From an uncultured Elusimicrobiales bacterium (GTDB lineage: Bacteria; Elusimicrobiota; Elusimicrobia; Elusimicrobiales; Elusimicrobiaceae): a stretch of DNA of 9,531 nucleotides. The stretch spans positions 1-9,531 of the forward strand of contig CAKUDJ010000020.1 of NCBI GenBank assembly GCA_934644855.1. Reading direction: 5' to 3'. Below, in pieces: positions 1-6,410 of this stretch (position 1 is its first letter; each line of letters starts with the position of its first letter). Made by a program: the position numbers and the translations under genes. A model generated the notes under the pieces. That model searched no databases. It was not told where the DNA came from and saw nothing but the letters and a program-made list of their open reading frames with translations.

Positions 1-20
1 AATTTTACCGTACCCTCATC

Positions 21-60
21 ATCCGCCCGGTGTGAAAGTTTTTACACCGGGCGGATTTTT
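21..60 (+). terminator. Rho-independent terminator of an upstream plus-strand gene outside the window
   Basis: A perfect 13-bp inverted repeat (21-33 pairing with 44-56) with a G+C-rich stem and a 10-nt loop is followed directly by a run of T (56-60). That is the form of an intrinsic terminator reading on the plus strand. No plus-strand coding region precedes it in the 20 bases available, so the gene it serves lies to the left of the window. The minus-strand side of the stem has no T run, so it is not an obvious terminator for the convergent carboxypeptidase gene that ends at 125. Positions 61-124 hold no other feature that I can support. Confidence 0.85.
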
Positions 61-124
61 GTTGTAGGGGAAATGCGGTCTGCCGGATATGAAAGGGTCA
101 TGAAAAAGCACCCTTCCCAGGCGG

Positions 125-1591
125 TTATCGGTTGGGGTCTTTGCGGGTTTCCAACAGCAGCTTTATAATGTTTTCGTGCAGGCGGAAAACGGATTCGTCT
201 TTGTGGTCCAAATTATTGGCTATAAAGGCAAAGCTGATTAATTTTCCGTCTGCATTTTTTACATATCCGGCGAGCGACTTTACGCCGTCTATGGTGCCTC
301 CCTTTACGCGTACGTTTTCTATGCGCTTTTGCGGGGACAAAAAGCGGCGCAAAACCAGTAAATCCCCGCGGTCGTTCGGTGTGGCAAGGGTGTGGTAATA
401 GGTTTCAAAATAAGGGCTCTGCGCCATGGCGTTTAGCGTGCCGGTCAGCGCGCGGGCGGAGAGCATATTATCGCGCGAAAGGCCGCTTGCATCATACAGC
501 ACTACATCTTGGAGCGGAATATTTTTACTGCGGAGCCATTTTTCCAACTGTTTAAGGCCGTTTTCCATAGTGCCTTTTTCGCCCGCGTGTACGGCTAAAT
601 TGCGGGCGAGCATTTCGGCATAGAAATTAAAACTGCGCTTGTTGACTACATACAAAATATCTTTAAGCGGCACGGAATACTGGGTATATAAAAGGTTCAT
701 TTTTGGGTACTCCGGCGCGGCGGATAAAACTTTGGCCTGTCCGTCAACCGTAATGCCGTTTTCCTGCAAAATCTGCTTGAAATACTGCACGGCAAACAAC
801 GCCGGCTCCGGCAGCGCCGCCGCTACGGAAAACTCCTGCAACCCAGCCGGAAGTGTGCCGTAAAGGGTAAGTTGGTATTGGCCGGGGGCGGCGTACACAT
901 AAGTATTGTCTTTGCGGTTGAGCGCATCTGCCGTGGCAAAGGACGTAATTTGCACGCCGGGCACTTGCGGTTTGATGCCACTCACCCGCGCCCGGCGGCC
1001 GTGTACGGGTTGGGCATCAAAATAAATGCGGAAAGAATTATCCGCAATGGCCAGGGCGGAAACCGGGGCGGCATAATAGTTGCCCATATTTTCCCAATTC
1101 ACTTTCCGCCCGACGGATAAACCTTCAAACAGGGAATCATCCGCATAAATGTTGCCGCAAACGCGCCGTATGCCCGCTTGTTTTAGTTTTTTGGCCCAAC
1201 GGGTCAGCACGGTGGCGGCATCTTCCCCGCCTTTGGGGCGCAGGGAGCCGAGTGCCGGGTCGCCCCCGCCGCGCACATACAGGTCCCCCGCCAAGGTTCC
1301 GTTTTTGTCCGGCGCGGCGTTGGCATACAGGCGGGTTTCAAAGCGGTAGTCCGGGCCGAAAATTTCCAGGGCCGCGGCGCTGGTAATCAGTTTTAAGGTG
1401 GAGGCCGGCGCCATGCGTTGTTCCGCACGGATGGAAAACAAAGGTTCTTCGCCGGCAAATCCGGCTTCGCCCGCCCACCAGGCACCTTGCAAAGCGGGTG
1501 TGTTTAGGCGCGCCTGCACGTCTGTTTGCAAATCTTGTGCGCCGGAAAAAAAGGGGGAAAAAAGAAAAATAAAGGTATAAAAATATTTCAT
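125..1591 (-). CDS. dacB: D-alanyl-D-alanine carboxypeptidase/endopeptidase, PBP4 (DacB) family, peptidase S13
   Basis: This is a 488-residue periplasmic serine peptidase of the PBP4 family, which cleaves the terminal D-Ala and D-Ala-mDAP cross-links of peptidoglycan. The length is usual for the family. I chose the ATG at 1591 over an in-frame ATG 14 codons upstream because the protein then begins with a typical signal peptide (MKYF, a hydrophobic core, a likely cut after about residue 18). The SxxK nucleophile motif is S64-T-L-K67, the SxN motif is S320-F-N322, and the family stretch DASGLSRDN lies at 368-376. The third motif, usually KTG, reads K430-G-G432 followed by T433; this substitution is unusual. 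Residues 67-320 include the inserted domain seen in PBP4 enzymes. The gene is divergent from the DUF2207 gene and has no visible Shine-Dalgarno. The family is certain; the exact balance of carboxypeptidase and endopeptidase activity is not shown by sequence. Confidence 0.93.
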   Translation of the reverse strand: MKYFYTFIFLFSPFFSGAQDLQTDVQARLNTPALQGAWWAGEAGFAGEEPLFSIRAEQRMAPASTLKLITSAAALEIFGPDYRFETRLYANAAPDKNGTLAGDLYVRGGGDPALGSLRPKGGEDAATVLTRWAKKLKQAGIRRVCGNIYADDSLFEGLSVGRKVNWENMGNYYAAPVSALAIADNSFRIYFDAQPVHGRRARVSGIKPQVPGVQITSFATADALNRKDNTYVYAAPGQYQLTLYGTLPAGLQEFSVAAALPEPALFAVQYFKQILQENGITVDGQAKVLSAAPEYPKMNLLYTQYSVPLKDILYVVNKRSFNFYAEMLARNLAVHAGEKGTMENGLKQLEKWLRSKNIPLQDVVLYDASGLSRDNMLSARALTGTLNAMAQSPYFETYYHTLATPNDRGDLLVLRRFLSPQKRIENVRVKGGTIDGVKSLAGYVKNADGKLISFAFIANNLDHKDESVFRLHENIIKLLLETRKDPNR

Positions 1592-1600
1592 ATCTAATAT

Positions 1601-1609
1601 AGGATACCA
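1601..1609 (-). promoter_or_regulatory. Candidate extended -10 promoter for the S13 peptidase gene
   Basis: On the minus strand TGGTATCCT fits TGnTATAAT, with four of the six -10 bases matching. A start about 7 nt downstream would fall near 1594, leaving only about 3 nt before the ATG at 1591. No convincing -35 box is seen, which is acceptable for an extended -10 promoter. An alternative hexamer, TATATT (1596-1601), lies too close to the ATG. This is inference from motif only. Confidence 0.35.
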
Positions 1610-1610
1610 A

Positions 1611-1642
1611 AATTGCCCCGCCTGTGCAGGCACGGGGAAATT
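1611..1642. repeat. Imperfect palindrome between divergent promoters (possible operator)
   Basis: An inverted repeat sits midway between the two divergent start codons. AATT (1611-1614) pairs with AATT (1639-1642), CCCCG (1616-1620) pairs with CGGGG (1633-1637), and CCTG (1621-1624) pairs with CAGG (1627-1630). There is one G/A mismatch and a 2-nt bulge. It abuts the extended -10 of the plus-strand gene and begins 2 bp from that of the minus-strand gene, so a bound dimeric regulator could act on both. It lacks the T run of a terminator. It could also be a dispersed genomic repeat; one copy in this window cannot tell. Confidence 0.5.
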
Positions 1643-1650
1643 GCTATAAT
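1642..1650 (+). promoter_or_regulatory. Extended -10 promoter for the DUF2207 gene, probably giving a leaderless mRNA
   Basis: TGCTATAAT is a perfect TGnTATAAT extended -10 element. Transcription normally starts about 7 nt past the hexamer, which is position 1657, the A of the start codon. There is no -35 match at 16-18 bp upstream, because that region is the G+C-rich palindrome. There is no Shine-Dalgarno in the usual window either. Together these suggest a leaderless transcript. Confidence 0.55.
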
Positions 1651-1656
1651 AAAAAA

Positions 1657-3459
1657 ATGAAAAATAAAATCATCTTTTTGTTCATTTTGTTAGGTTTGGC
1701 GGCCAGTGCGTTTGCCACGGAGCAAATCAGCCGTTTTGAAGTGTCGGCCCGGGTGCGCCCGGACGCAAGCGTGCGGATAGAAGAAAACATATCCGTAGTG
1801 GCGGAACACAACCAAATCCGCCGCGGAATTTACCGGGATTTGCCTGCTACCAACCAAAACCCCGTACACATAGAGGCGCTGTTTATGGACGGAGCGCCTC
1901 ACCCTTATTTTACCGAGCGCAACGGCCAAAATTTGCGCATTAATTTTGGGGATGACAATTATATTTCTTATGGAGAACACACCTACCGCTTGGTGTATTC
2001 CATGGATAGGGCCGTGCGCTTTTTTGACGATTATGACGAACTCTATTGGAACGTGACGGGCAACGGGTGGACCCTTCCCATTGCGTTTGCTTCTTTTGCG
2101 GTTCATTTCCCGGAGGGCGTGCAATTAGATGAAAGCCGTATTTCTATGTATACGGGGGCTTATGGAAGCCGGGAATCGGCCGCGAGCCGTGACCCGAAAA
2201 ATCTTGTTTTTTGGACGGCCCGCCCGCTTGCCCCGCACGAGGGGTTTAGCGTGGCAATTCCCTTTGCCAAAGGGGCCGTTTTGCCCCCTGCCATAACTTG
2301 GAAAGATGTATTTTCAAAGCCGTACGGTTGGGGCGCATTGGGATTGGTTTTGCTGTTGTTGTGGGCGTATTATTTTTGGGCGTGGACCCGCGTGGGGAAA
2401 GACCCAAGCCCCCGTGTGTTGCGCTGGTTTGAGCCGCCCAGTGATGTTTCGGCGGCGCAGGCGGGGTATATTTATTACTACGGAAAACTGAAAAATTCTT
2501 TCTCCGTGGTGCTGATTAGTTTGGCGTTAAAAGGCGTGTTAAAAATAGAAGAAGAAAAACAGCATTTCTCTTGCCAATATACGCTACACCGGTTAATTTT
2601 TTCGCCGGATAAAATGCCCGCGTTATCCGAGGAAGAAGAAGCCGTTTTGGCGCAGTTGTTCCCCGATGATACCGAAACGCTGGTTGTGGATAATAGCAAC
2701 CAAGCCTTATTTTGGAAAGCGTACCGTACGCTTGTAGAAAAAATAGCAAATGCAGGCAAAAAATATTTTACTAATAATCTGCCTTGGAAAGTCCCCACTT
2801 ATGTGGTGCTACTGTATTTGGCGGGTTTGGTGTTTTGGCTTGAGGGTATGGACGGCTTAATCCCTTTTCTTATGTGTGTGTTAGTGGGGTGGAATATCTT
2901 TAAGTATGCAGGTAAACTGGTAAATTCTTTTATACTGGTGGTGTGGGTGGCAGGGATTTTTTTAATATGGCCCCATTTGTTGAAGATAGCGGTTTTCCCG
3001 GTGCTGGCGGCAACGCTGGCGGTAATGTATAGCGGGGTCTTTTTTGCTTGGTGGATTAAAGCCTATACCCCGTTGGGTCAGAAAAAGATGGACCTGATAG
3101 AAGGGTTTAGGGAATATTTGCAAATTGGCGAAGGGGGCCGGATTGCGGCTTCCAACCCGGCGGATGCAGAGCGAATTTTTTGCGCTTATCTGCCGTATGC
3201 GTTTGCTTTGGGGGTGGAAAATAAATGGATTTCCGCCTTTGCGCGCGAGTTGGATTCCAAAACGGTGGAAGAAGTGGCTCAGGCCCACGGCCTGTGTATG
3301 GATGATATTACCAATATAGATTGGCTTTCTTCTTCTGTGGATAGAGCCATGATTCCGCAACATTCGGACAGCAGTTCCGACAGTAGTTCCGGTAGCGGCA
3401 GTTCCGGCGGCGGTTTTTCCGGCGGAGGCTGTGGCGGTGGGGGAGGCGGCGGACGCTAG
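1657..3459 (+). CDS. DUF2207 family membrane protein with Gly/Ser-rich C-terminal tail
   Basis: This 600-residue protein belongs to the DUF2207 family of predicted envelope membrane proteins, whose function is not established. It has a signal peptide (1-20, cut after AFA). The extracytoplasmic beta-rich domain (about 21-210) carries the family hallmarks GIYRDLP (57-63) and DELYWNVTGNGW (127-138). A transmembrane helix follows at about 224-243, then a cytoplasmic region (about 244-375) and a hydrophobic cluster of perhaps four helices (about 379-467). A further cytoplasmic segment has GFREYL (483-488) and YLPYAFALG (511-519), also typical of the family. The tail (570-600) is almost only Ser, Asp and Gly, with one Cys at 592 and a final Arg; Gly-rich tails are common in this family. 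I chose the ATG at 1657 over an in-frame ATG at 1624 because the signal peptide starts there and a -10 box lies between the two. The gene is single, followed by a terminator. Confidence 0.9.
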   Translation: MKNKIIFLFILLGLAASAFATEQISRFEVSARVRPDASVRIEENISVVAEHNQIRRGIYRDLPATNQNPVHIEALFMDGAPHPYFTERNGQNLRINFGDDNYISYGEHTYRLVYSMDRAVRFFDDYDELYWNVTGNGWTLPIAFASFAVHFPEGVQLDESRISMYTGAYGSRESAASRDPKNLVFWTARPLAPHEGFSVAIPFAKGAVLPPAITWKDVFSKPYGWGALGLVLLLLWAYYFWAWTRVGKDPSPRVLRWFEPPSDVSAAQAGYIYYYGKLKNSFSVVLISLALKGVLKIEEEKQHFSCQYTLHRLIFSPDKMPALSEEEEAVLAQLFPDDTETLVVDNSNQALFWKAYRTLVEKIANAGKKYFTNNLPWKVPTYVVLLYLAGLVFWLEGMDGLIPFLMCVLVGWNIFKYAGKLVNSFILVVWVAGIFLIWPHLLKIAVFPVLAATLAVMYSGVFFAWWIKAYTPLGQKKMDLIEGFREYLQIGEGGRIAASNPADAERIFCAYLPYAFALGVENKWISAFARELDSKTVEEVAQAHGLCMDDITNIDWLSSSVDRAMIPQHSDSSSDSSSGSGSSGGGFSGGGCGGGGGGGR

Positions 3460-3504
3460 TCAAATGCCGCGCCCGGCACTATGCGGTTTGTGTGTTTTGA
3501 ATAG

Positions 3505-3532
3505 AAAGCCCCCGCTTTTGCGGGGCTTTTTT
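3505..3532 (+). terminator. Rho-independent terminator after the DUF2207 gene
   Basis: The left arm (3505-3515) pairs with the right arm (3520-3529) around a TTTT loop, with one extra C bulged in the left arm, and runs into six T (3527-3532). It lies 45 bp after the stop codon at 3459. On the opposite strand the hairpin is followed by a broken T-rich run (TTTCTATT), so it may also serve weakly for the convergent gene that ends at 3566. Confidence 0.88.
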
Positions 3533-3565
3533 GTGGGTGTTGCGGGAGTTTTGAAAATATCAAAA

Positions 3566-5212
3566 TCAGTTAAACCACGGGTACCATTTGTCTTTGTCGC
3601 GTATGTTAATGACCAGCGCGGCGGCTAACATATCGCGCGCGCCAATGGCTTGGGGTTTGTCTAAATTACAAGTGAAAAAATCAAAAGTGGTGCACGCGTT
3701 GGAAATGGTTCCCGCGCTATCCATGCGCCCGTTTATGCGGTAGCTGGTGCGCAGCATCCCCCATAAATGGCCCAACGGCTTGCGCAAAACGGCTTTTAAG
3801 CGGTTATCTTCCGTAATGTCCGCCAACCAATGCCCCTCTTTGGTGCGCATGGTCCATTGGCGGTAAAAGCGCCAGCGTTTGCGTTCCAATAAAATAACAT
3901 CTTTGGATTTGGCAAAATAAATTTCATAACATTCTTTGGCCAGCCCGAACCCTTTTTGCAAGACGAGCACCGCTTTCTGCCCGCGGCGGTCATACAAGAT
4001 AATTTCCCGCAACATCAGTTGGGACCATACCACCCCGCAGAAAAACACCAACAGGCCCAACGGAATAGCTAAAGAGGCGGCGGAATATAAGGTATTGTAA
4101 GCAAAAGCGGAAAGGGGGAGCAGGGCCGTTGTTTGCAGCACTCCGGCCAAGGCCATAACCGCTAAGGCCAATACCGCTACGGCCGCGCCGGTAAACAAAA
4201 AGAGGGAATCCCACCGGGCGGAGAGCGAAATTAAGGTATTGCCCTGGTTGTCCCGCGCGCGGAAGATAAGTGACGGCGTACCGTACAAACGCTTAAATTT
4301 TAACGGATAAAGGGAATTGGGGTTCACTTTTTGCAAATTCTTTTTGGCGGGTACAAACCAACGTATGACAAGGCTGCTGCCCAACACCAGGAAGTACAGG
4401 CACAGTAAAAGGACGGCTACATCAAACGCGTGCCCGGCCCGGCGGATATAAGGCGGCATCCCGTCCGTCACTAAAGTAGGGGCGTTCCCCTTGGCTAAAT
4501 GCGTTTTTAACGCCCGGGTATAACGGCGGAGCGCGGCAGGCTTTTGGGCGGCATTTTGCACTTTGCGTACAGCCGGTTGGGATTTGGAATTGGCGGTTTG
4601 CGTTTCGGGCAATAAAGAGGTTTCTTCCACTTGCGGCGCGGCGGCAATATCATAGGCGCGCGGGTCTTGCAAGTCCATTTTCAGGGCGAAGCCTTCGTCT
4701 TGCGGCTCCGCAGGTTTTTGGACGGTGGTTTTAGGCATTTTGGCGGCCGGATAAATAAACGAAAAAATGAGGTCCGTTTCCGCATACGATAAATTTTTAG
4801 CCAAAATGCTATACGCGGTAGAGTTTACCAAAAAGTACCCGGAGCTGAAATCCGTTTTTGGGGAAAAATAGCTGATGTAAAAAAACGGTTCCCCGGTGGA
4901 AAAATCAATGCGTTTAATGTCTTCGCCGGTGTAAGTGTTGCCTATTACTTTCATCTTTTTGGCTTTAACGGCGGCTAAGTCTTGTGTGATTTTCTGCTCC
5001 AGGCAGCTTTCTGTTTTGCAGGAAGCCTCGGCGCGGATGGTAATTTCGGCCGTGCCTTTTTTTAAGCCCAGTACCGCATCTTTGGCCGGCGCAAGAGCCC
5101 ACCCGGAGGGCATATCCATAGTAAATTGCCCGTCGGCAGAAGTAAAAACTCCTGCCCAAGCGGCCGGCATAAGAAACGTTAAAAAGATAGATAATAAAAA
5201 TAAGCGTTTCAT
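3566..5212 (-). CDS. Unrecognised membrane protein: periplasmic N-terminal domain, linker, about three TM helices, soluble C-terminal domain
   Basis: I do not recognise this 548-residue protein. It starts with a clear signal peptide (1-20, cut after AWA). The ATG at 5212 is preferred to an in-frame GTG at 5227 because KR and the hydrophobic core follow it at once. Residues 22-155 form a periplasmic domain opening with QFTMDMPSGW (29-38), a pattern seen in PsbP/DUF1795-like folds, and containing the Cys pair C65 and C70. Residues 160-255 are a Pro/Ala/Gln/Lys-rich, probably disordered linker. Transmembrane helices are likely at about 262-284, 335-357 and 380-398. The C-terminal part (400-548) is rich in beta-strand and basic residues (ERKRWRFYRQW, 443-453) and ends in DKDKWYPWFN. 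The alternating strands and D-R/D-N turns recall scramblase/LURP-like folds, but that is only an impression. Expression seems independent, with its own promoter region and a neighbour pointing the other way. Confidence 0.85.
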   Translation of the reverse strand: MKRLFLLSIFLTFLMPAAWAGVFTSADGQFTMDMPSGWALAPAKDAVLGLKKGTAEITIRAEASCKTESCLEQKITQDLAAVKAKKMKVIGNTYTGEDIKRIDFSTGEPFFYISYFSPKTDFSSGYFLVNSTAYSILAKNLSYAETDLIFSFIYPAAKMPKTTVQKPAEPQDEGFALKMDLQDPRAYDIAAAPQVEETSLLPETQTANSKSQPAVRKVQNAAQKPAALRRYTRALKTHLAKGNAPTLVTDGMPPYIRRAGHAFDVAVLLLCLYFLVLGSSLVIRWFVPAKKNLQKVNPNSLYPLKFKRLYGTPSLIFRARDNQGNTLISLSARWDSLFLFTGAAVAVLALAVMALAGVLQTTALLPLSAFAYNTLYSAASLAIPLGLLVFFCGVVWSQLMLREIILYDRRGQKAVLVLQKGFGLAKECYEIYFAKSKDVILLERKRWRFYRQWTMRTKEGHWLADITEDNRLKAVLRKPLGHLWGMLRTSYRINGRMDSAGTISNACTTFDFFTCNLDKPQAIGARDMLAAALVINIRDKDKWYPWFN

Positions 5213-5235
5213 TCTTTTAATCCACACTATAACTT

Positions 5236-5246
5236 ATTATATTATA
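5236..5246 (-). promoter_or_regulatory. Candidate promoter (-10 boxes) for the unrecognised membrane protein
   Basis: Two overlapping perfect TATAAT hexamers read on the minus strand (5241-5246 and 5236-5241), 24-29 nt upstream of the ATG at 5212. Upstream, TTGCCG lies 14 or 19 bp away, which is not an ideal -35 distance. The predicted leader is about 17-22 nt and carries no obvious Shine-Dalgarno. Confidence 0.45.
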
Positions 5247-5315
5247 TTCTGCCGTGCAAGCGGCAAAAAAAGCAAAAATATTTAAGGGTTTGTATTGTGC
5301 CTCTCCGGCAAAAAT

Positions 5316-5324
5316 TGATATGAT
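5316..5324 (+). promoter_or_regulatory. Candidate extended -10 promoter for the Xaa-Pro peptidase/efp gene series
   Basis: TGATATGAT matches TGnTATAAT with one mismatch. A weak -35-like TTGTGC (5295-5300) lies 18 bp upstream. Transcription would start near 5331, giving a leader of about 23 nt that contains the GAGGT Shine-Dalgarno at 5339-5343. This is the only candidate that I see upstream of the gene series 5354 to the right edge. Confidence 0.45.
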
Positions 5325-5353
5325 ATACATATATATACGAGGTAATAAAAAAT

Positions 5354-6409
5354 ATGGATAAAAAACAAGTGCCGGAAAAAATCCTTGCTTTGCGCAAACT
5401 GATGAAAAAAGAAGGATTGGACGGATTTTTAGTCACGGATAATTTAGACCAATTTTACTTGGGCGGGTTCTATTTTTACCCGCATGAAGCGGTATTTTTA
5501 ATTACCCAAAAAGATGTTTTTTGCTATACGCGCGCACTCTACCTGCACGACGTGGCGGCCCGCGCCCCGTTTATGAAGACGCAAGCCGACGAAGACCGCC
5601 TGAACACGGCGGTTGCCAAAGCCAAAGCCTTAAAATTGCGCCGCGTCGGTTTTGACGCCGCCAAAGAAGGCTACGCCTCCGGCAAAGTGCTGGCGCAAAA
5701 CGGTTTTGCGGAATGTGCCAGTTTTATCAGCAAATTGCGCGAAGTAAAAGATGCGCAGGAACGTAAAACTATCCGTGCGGCTTGCCGCATGGCGTACCAA
5801 GCGTACGAATATGTAAAACCCTTGATTAAAACCGGCATGACGGAATTGGAAGTAGCCGCCGAGTTGGAAAAATATATGCGCACGCACGGGGCCACTACAA
5901 CCTCTTTCTTTACGATTGTGGGTTTCGGGCCGGACACCGCCAACCCGCACCATGTGACGGGTACCCGCAAACTCAAGGCGGAAGACGCTATTTTAATGGA
6001 CTTCGGCTGCGTGTATAAAGGGTATTGCTCCGATATTACCCGCAGTTGGTGGCACGGCAAAAAAGAGCCGGCCGAATATAAAACCATTTGGCAAGCGGTG
6101 GATAAAGCCCGCCAAGCCGGCATTAAAGCGGTGCGTTCCGGCGTGGCAACCCGTACGGTAGATAATGCGTCCCGCGCGGTTATCAATGCCGCCGGATACG
6201 GTGAATATTTTACCCATGGTACCGGGCACGGTATGGGTATGGAAAACCACGAAGCCCCGTACAACAGCCAGGAATCCAACGAAGTGTTGGCAGAAGGGAA
6301 CATAGTGACCGTGGAACCCGGTATTTATCTGCCCGGTAAATACGGCGTGCGGTTGGAAGATTCCTTGTGTGTGGCGAGTGAGGGCGGAGAAATTTTAACC
6401 AAAAAATAA
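5354..6409 (+). CDS. Xaa-Pro peptidase, M24B family (PepP/PepQ type), first tandem copy
   Basis: This 351-residue cytoplasmic dimetal peptidase is predicted to cut peptide bonds involving proline: aminopeptidase P acts before Pro and prolidase acts on X-Pro dipeptides. Residues about 8-130 form the creatinase-type N-terminal domain and about 135-351 the pita-bread catalytic domain. All five metal ligands are visible: D216 (in MDFG), D227 (SDITR), H292 (GTGHG), E321 (VEPGIY) and E335 (RLEDS). The conserved H299 (NHEAP) and H200 are also present. The length fits the short bacterial and archaeal PepQ/YpdF-like enzymes rather than the 440-residue E. coli PepP. A GAGGT Shine-Dalgarno (5339-5343) supports the ATG at 5354. 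It is the first gene of the probable operon. A paralogue follows after one base, and efp comes next, an arrangement known from other bacteria. Substrate specificity (aminopeptidase or dipeptidase) cannot be set from sequence. Confidence 0.93.
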   Translation: MDKKQVPEKILALRKLMKKEGLDGFLVTDNLDQFYLGGFYFYPHEAVFLITQKDVFCYTRALYLHDVAARAPFMKTQADEDRLNTAVAKAKALKLRRVGFDAAKEGYASGKVLAQNGFAECASFISKLREVKDAQERKTIRAACRMAYQAYEYVKPLIKTGMTELEVAAELEKYMRTHGATTTSFFTIVGFGPDTANPHHVTGTRKLKAEDAILMDFGCVYKGYCSDITRSWWHGKKEPAEYKTIWQAVDKARQAGIKAVRSGVATRTVDNASRAVINAAGYGEYFTHGTGHGMGMENHEAPYNSQESNEVLAEGNIVTVEPGIYLPGKYGVRLEDSLCVASEGGEILTKK

Positions 6410-6410
6410 T

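Noticed and set aside
91..116. A short inverted repeat (AAGGGT/ACCCTT) downstream of the S13 peptidase gene as its terminator
   Set aside because: The stem is only 6 bp with an 11-nt loop, and no T run follows on the minus strand.
1624..1656. An upstream ATG extending the DUF2207 protein by 11 residues
   Set aside because: It would put charged residues before the signal peptide, and the perfect extended -10 lies downstream of it, so it would not be transcribed from that promoter.
3549..3565. TTTTGA/TCAAAA hairpin just after the stop of the unrecognised membrane protein
   Set aside because: The stem is A+T-only apart from one pair and too weak; the nearby hairpin at 3505-3532 is the better shared terminator.
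3431..3628. A 65-codon plus-strand open frame after the DUF2207 gene
   Set aside because: It runs through the Gly-rich tail and across the terminator hairpin, so it would not be a sensible coding region.
5671..6303. A 210-codon minus-strand open frame inside the first Xaa-Pro peptidase gene
   Set aside because: It lies antisense to a gene with complete catalytic motifs, has no ribosome site and shows a composition typical of antisense shadows.
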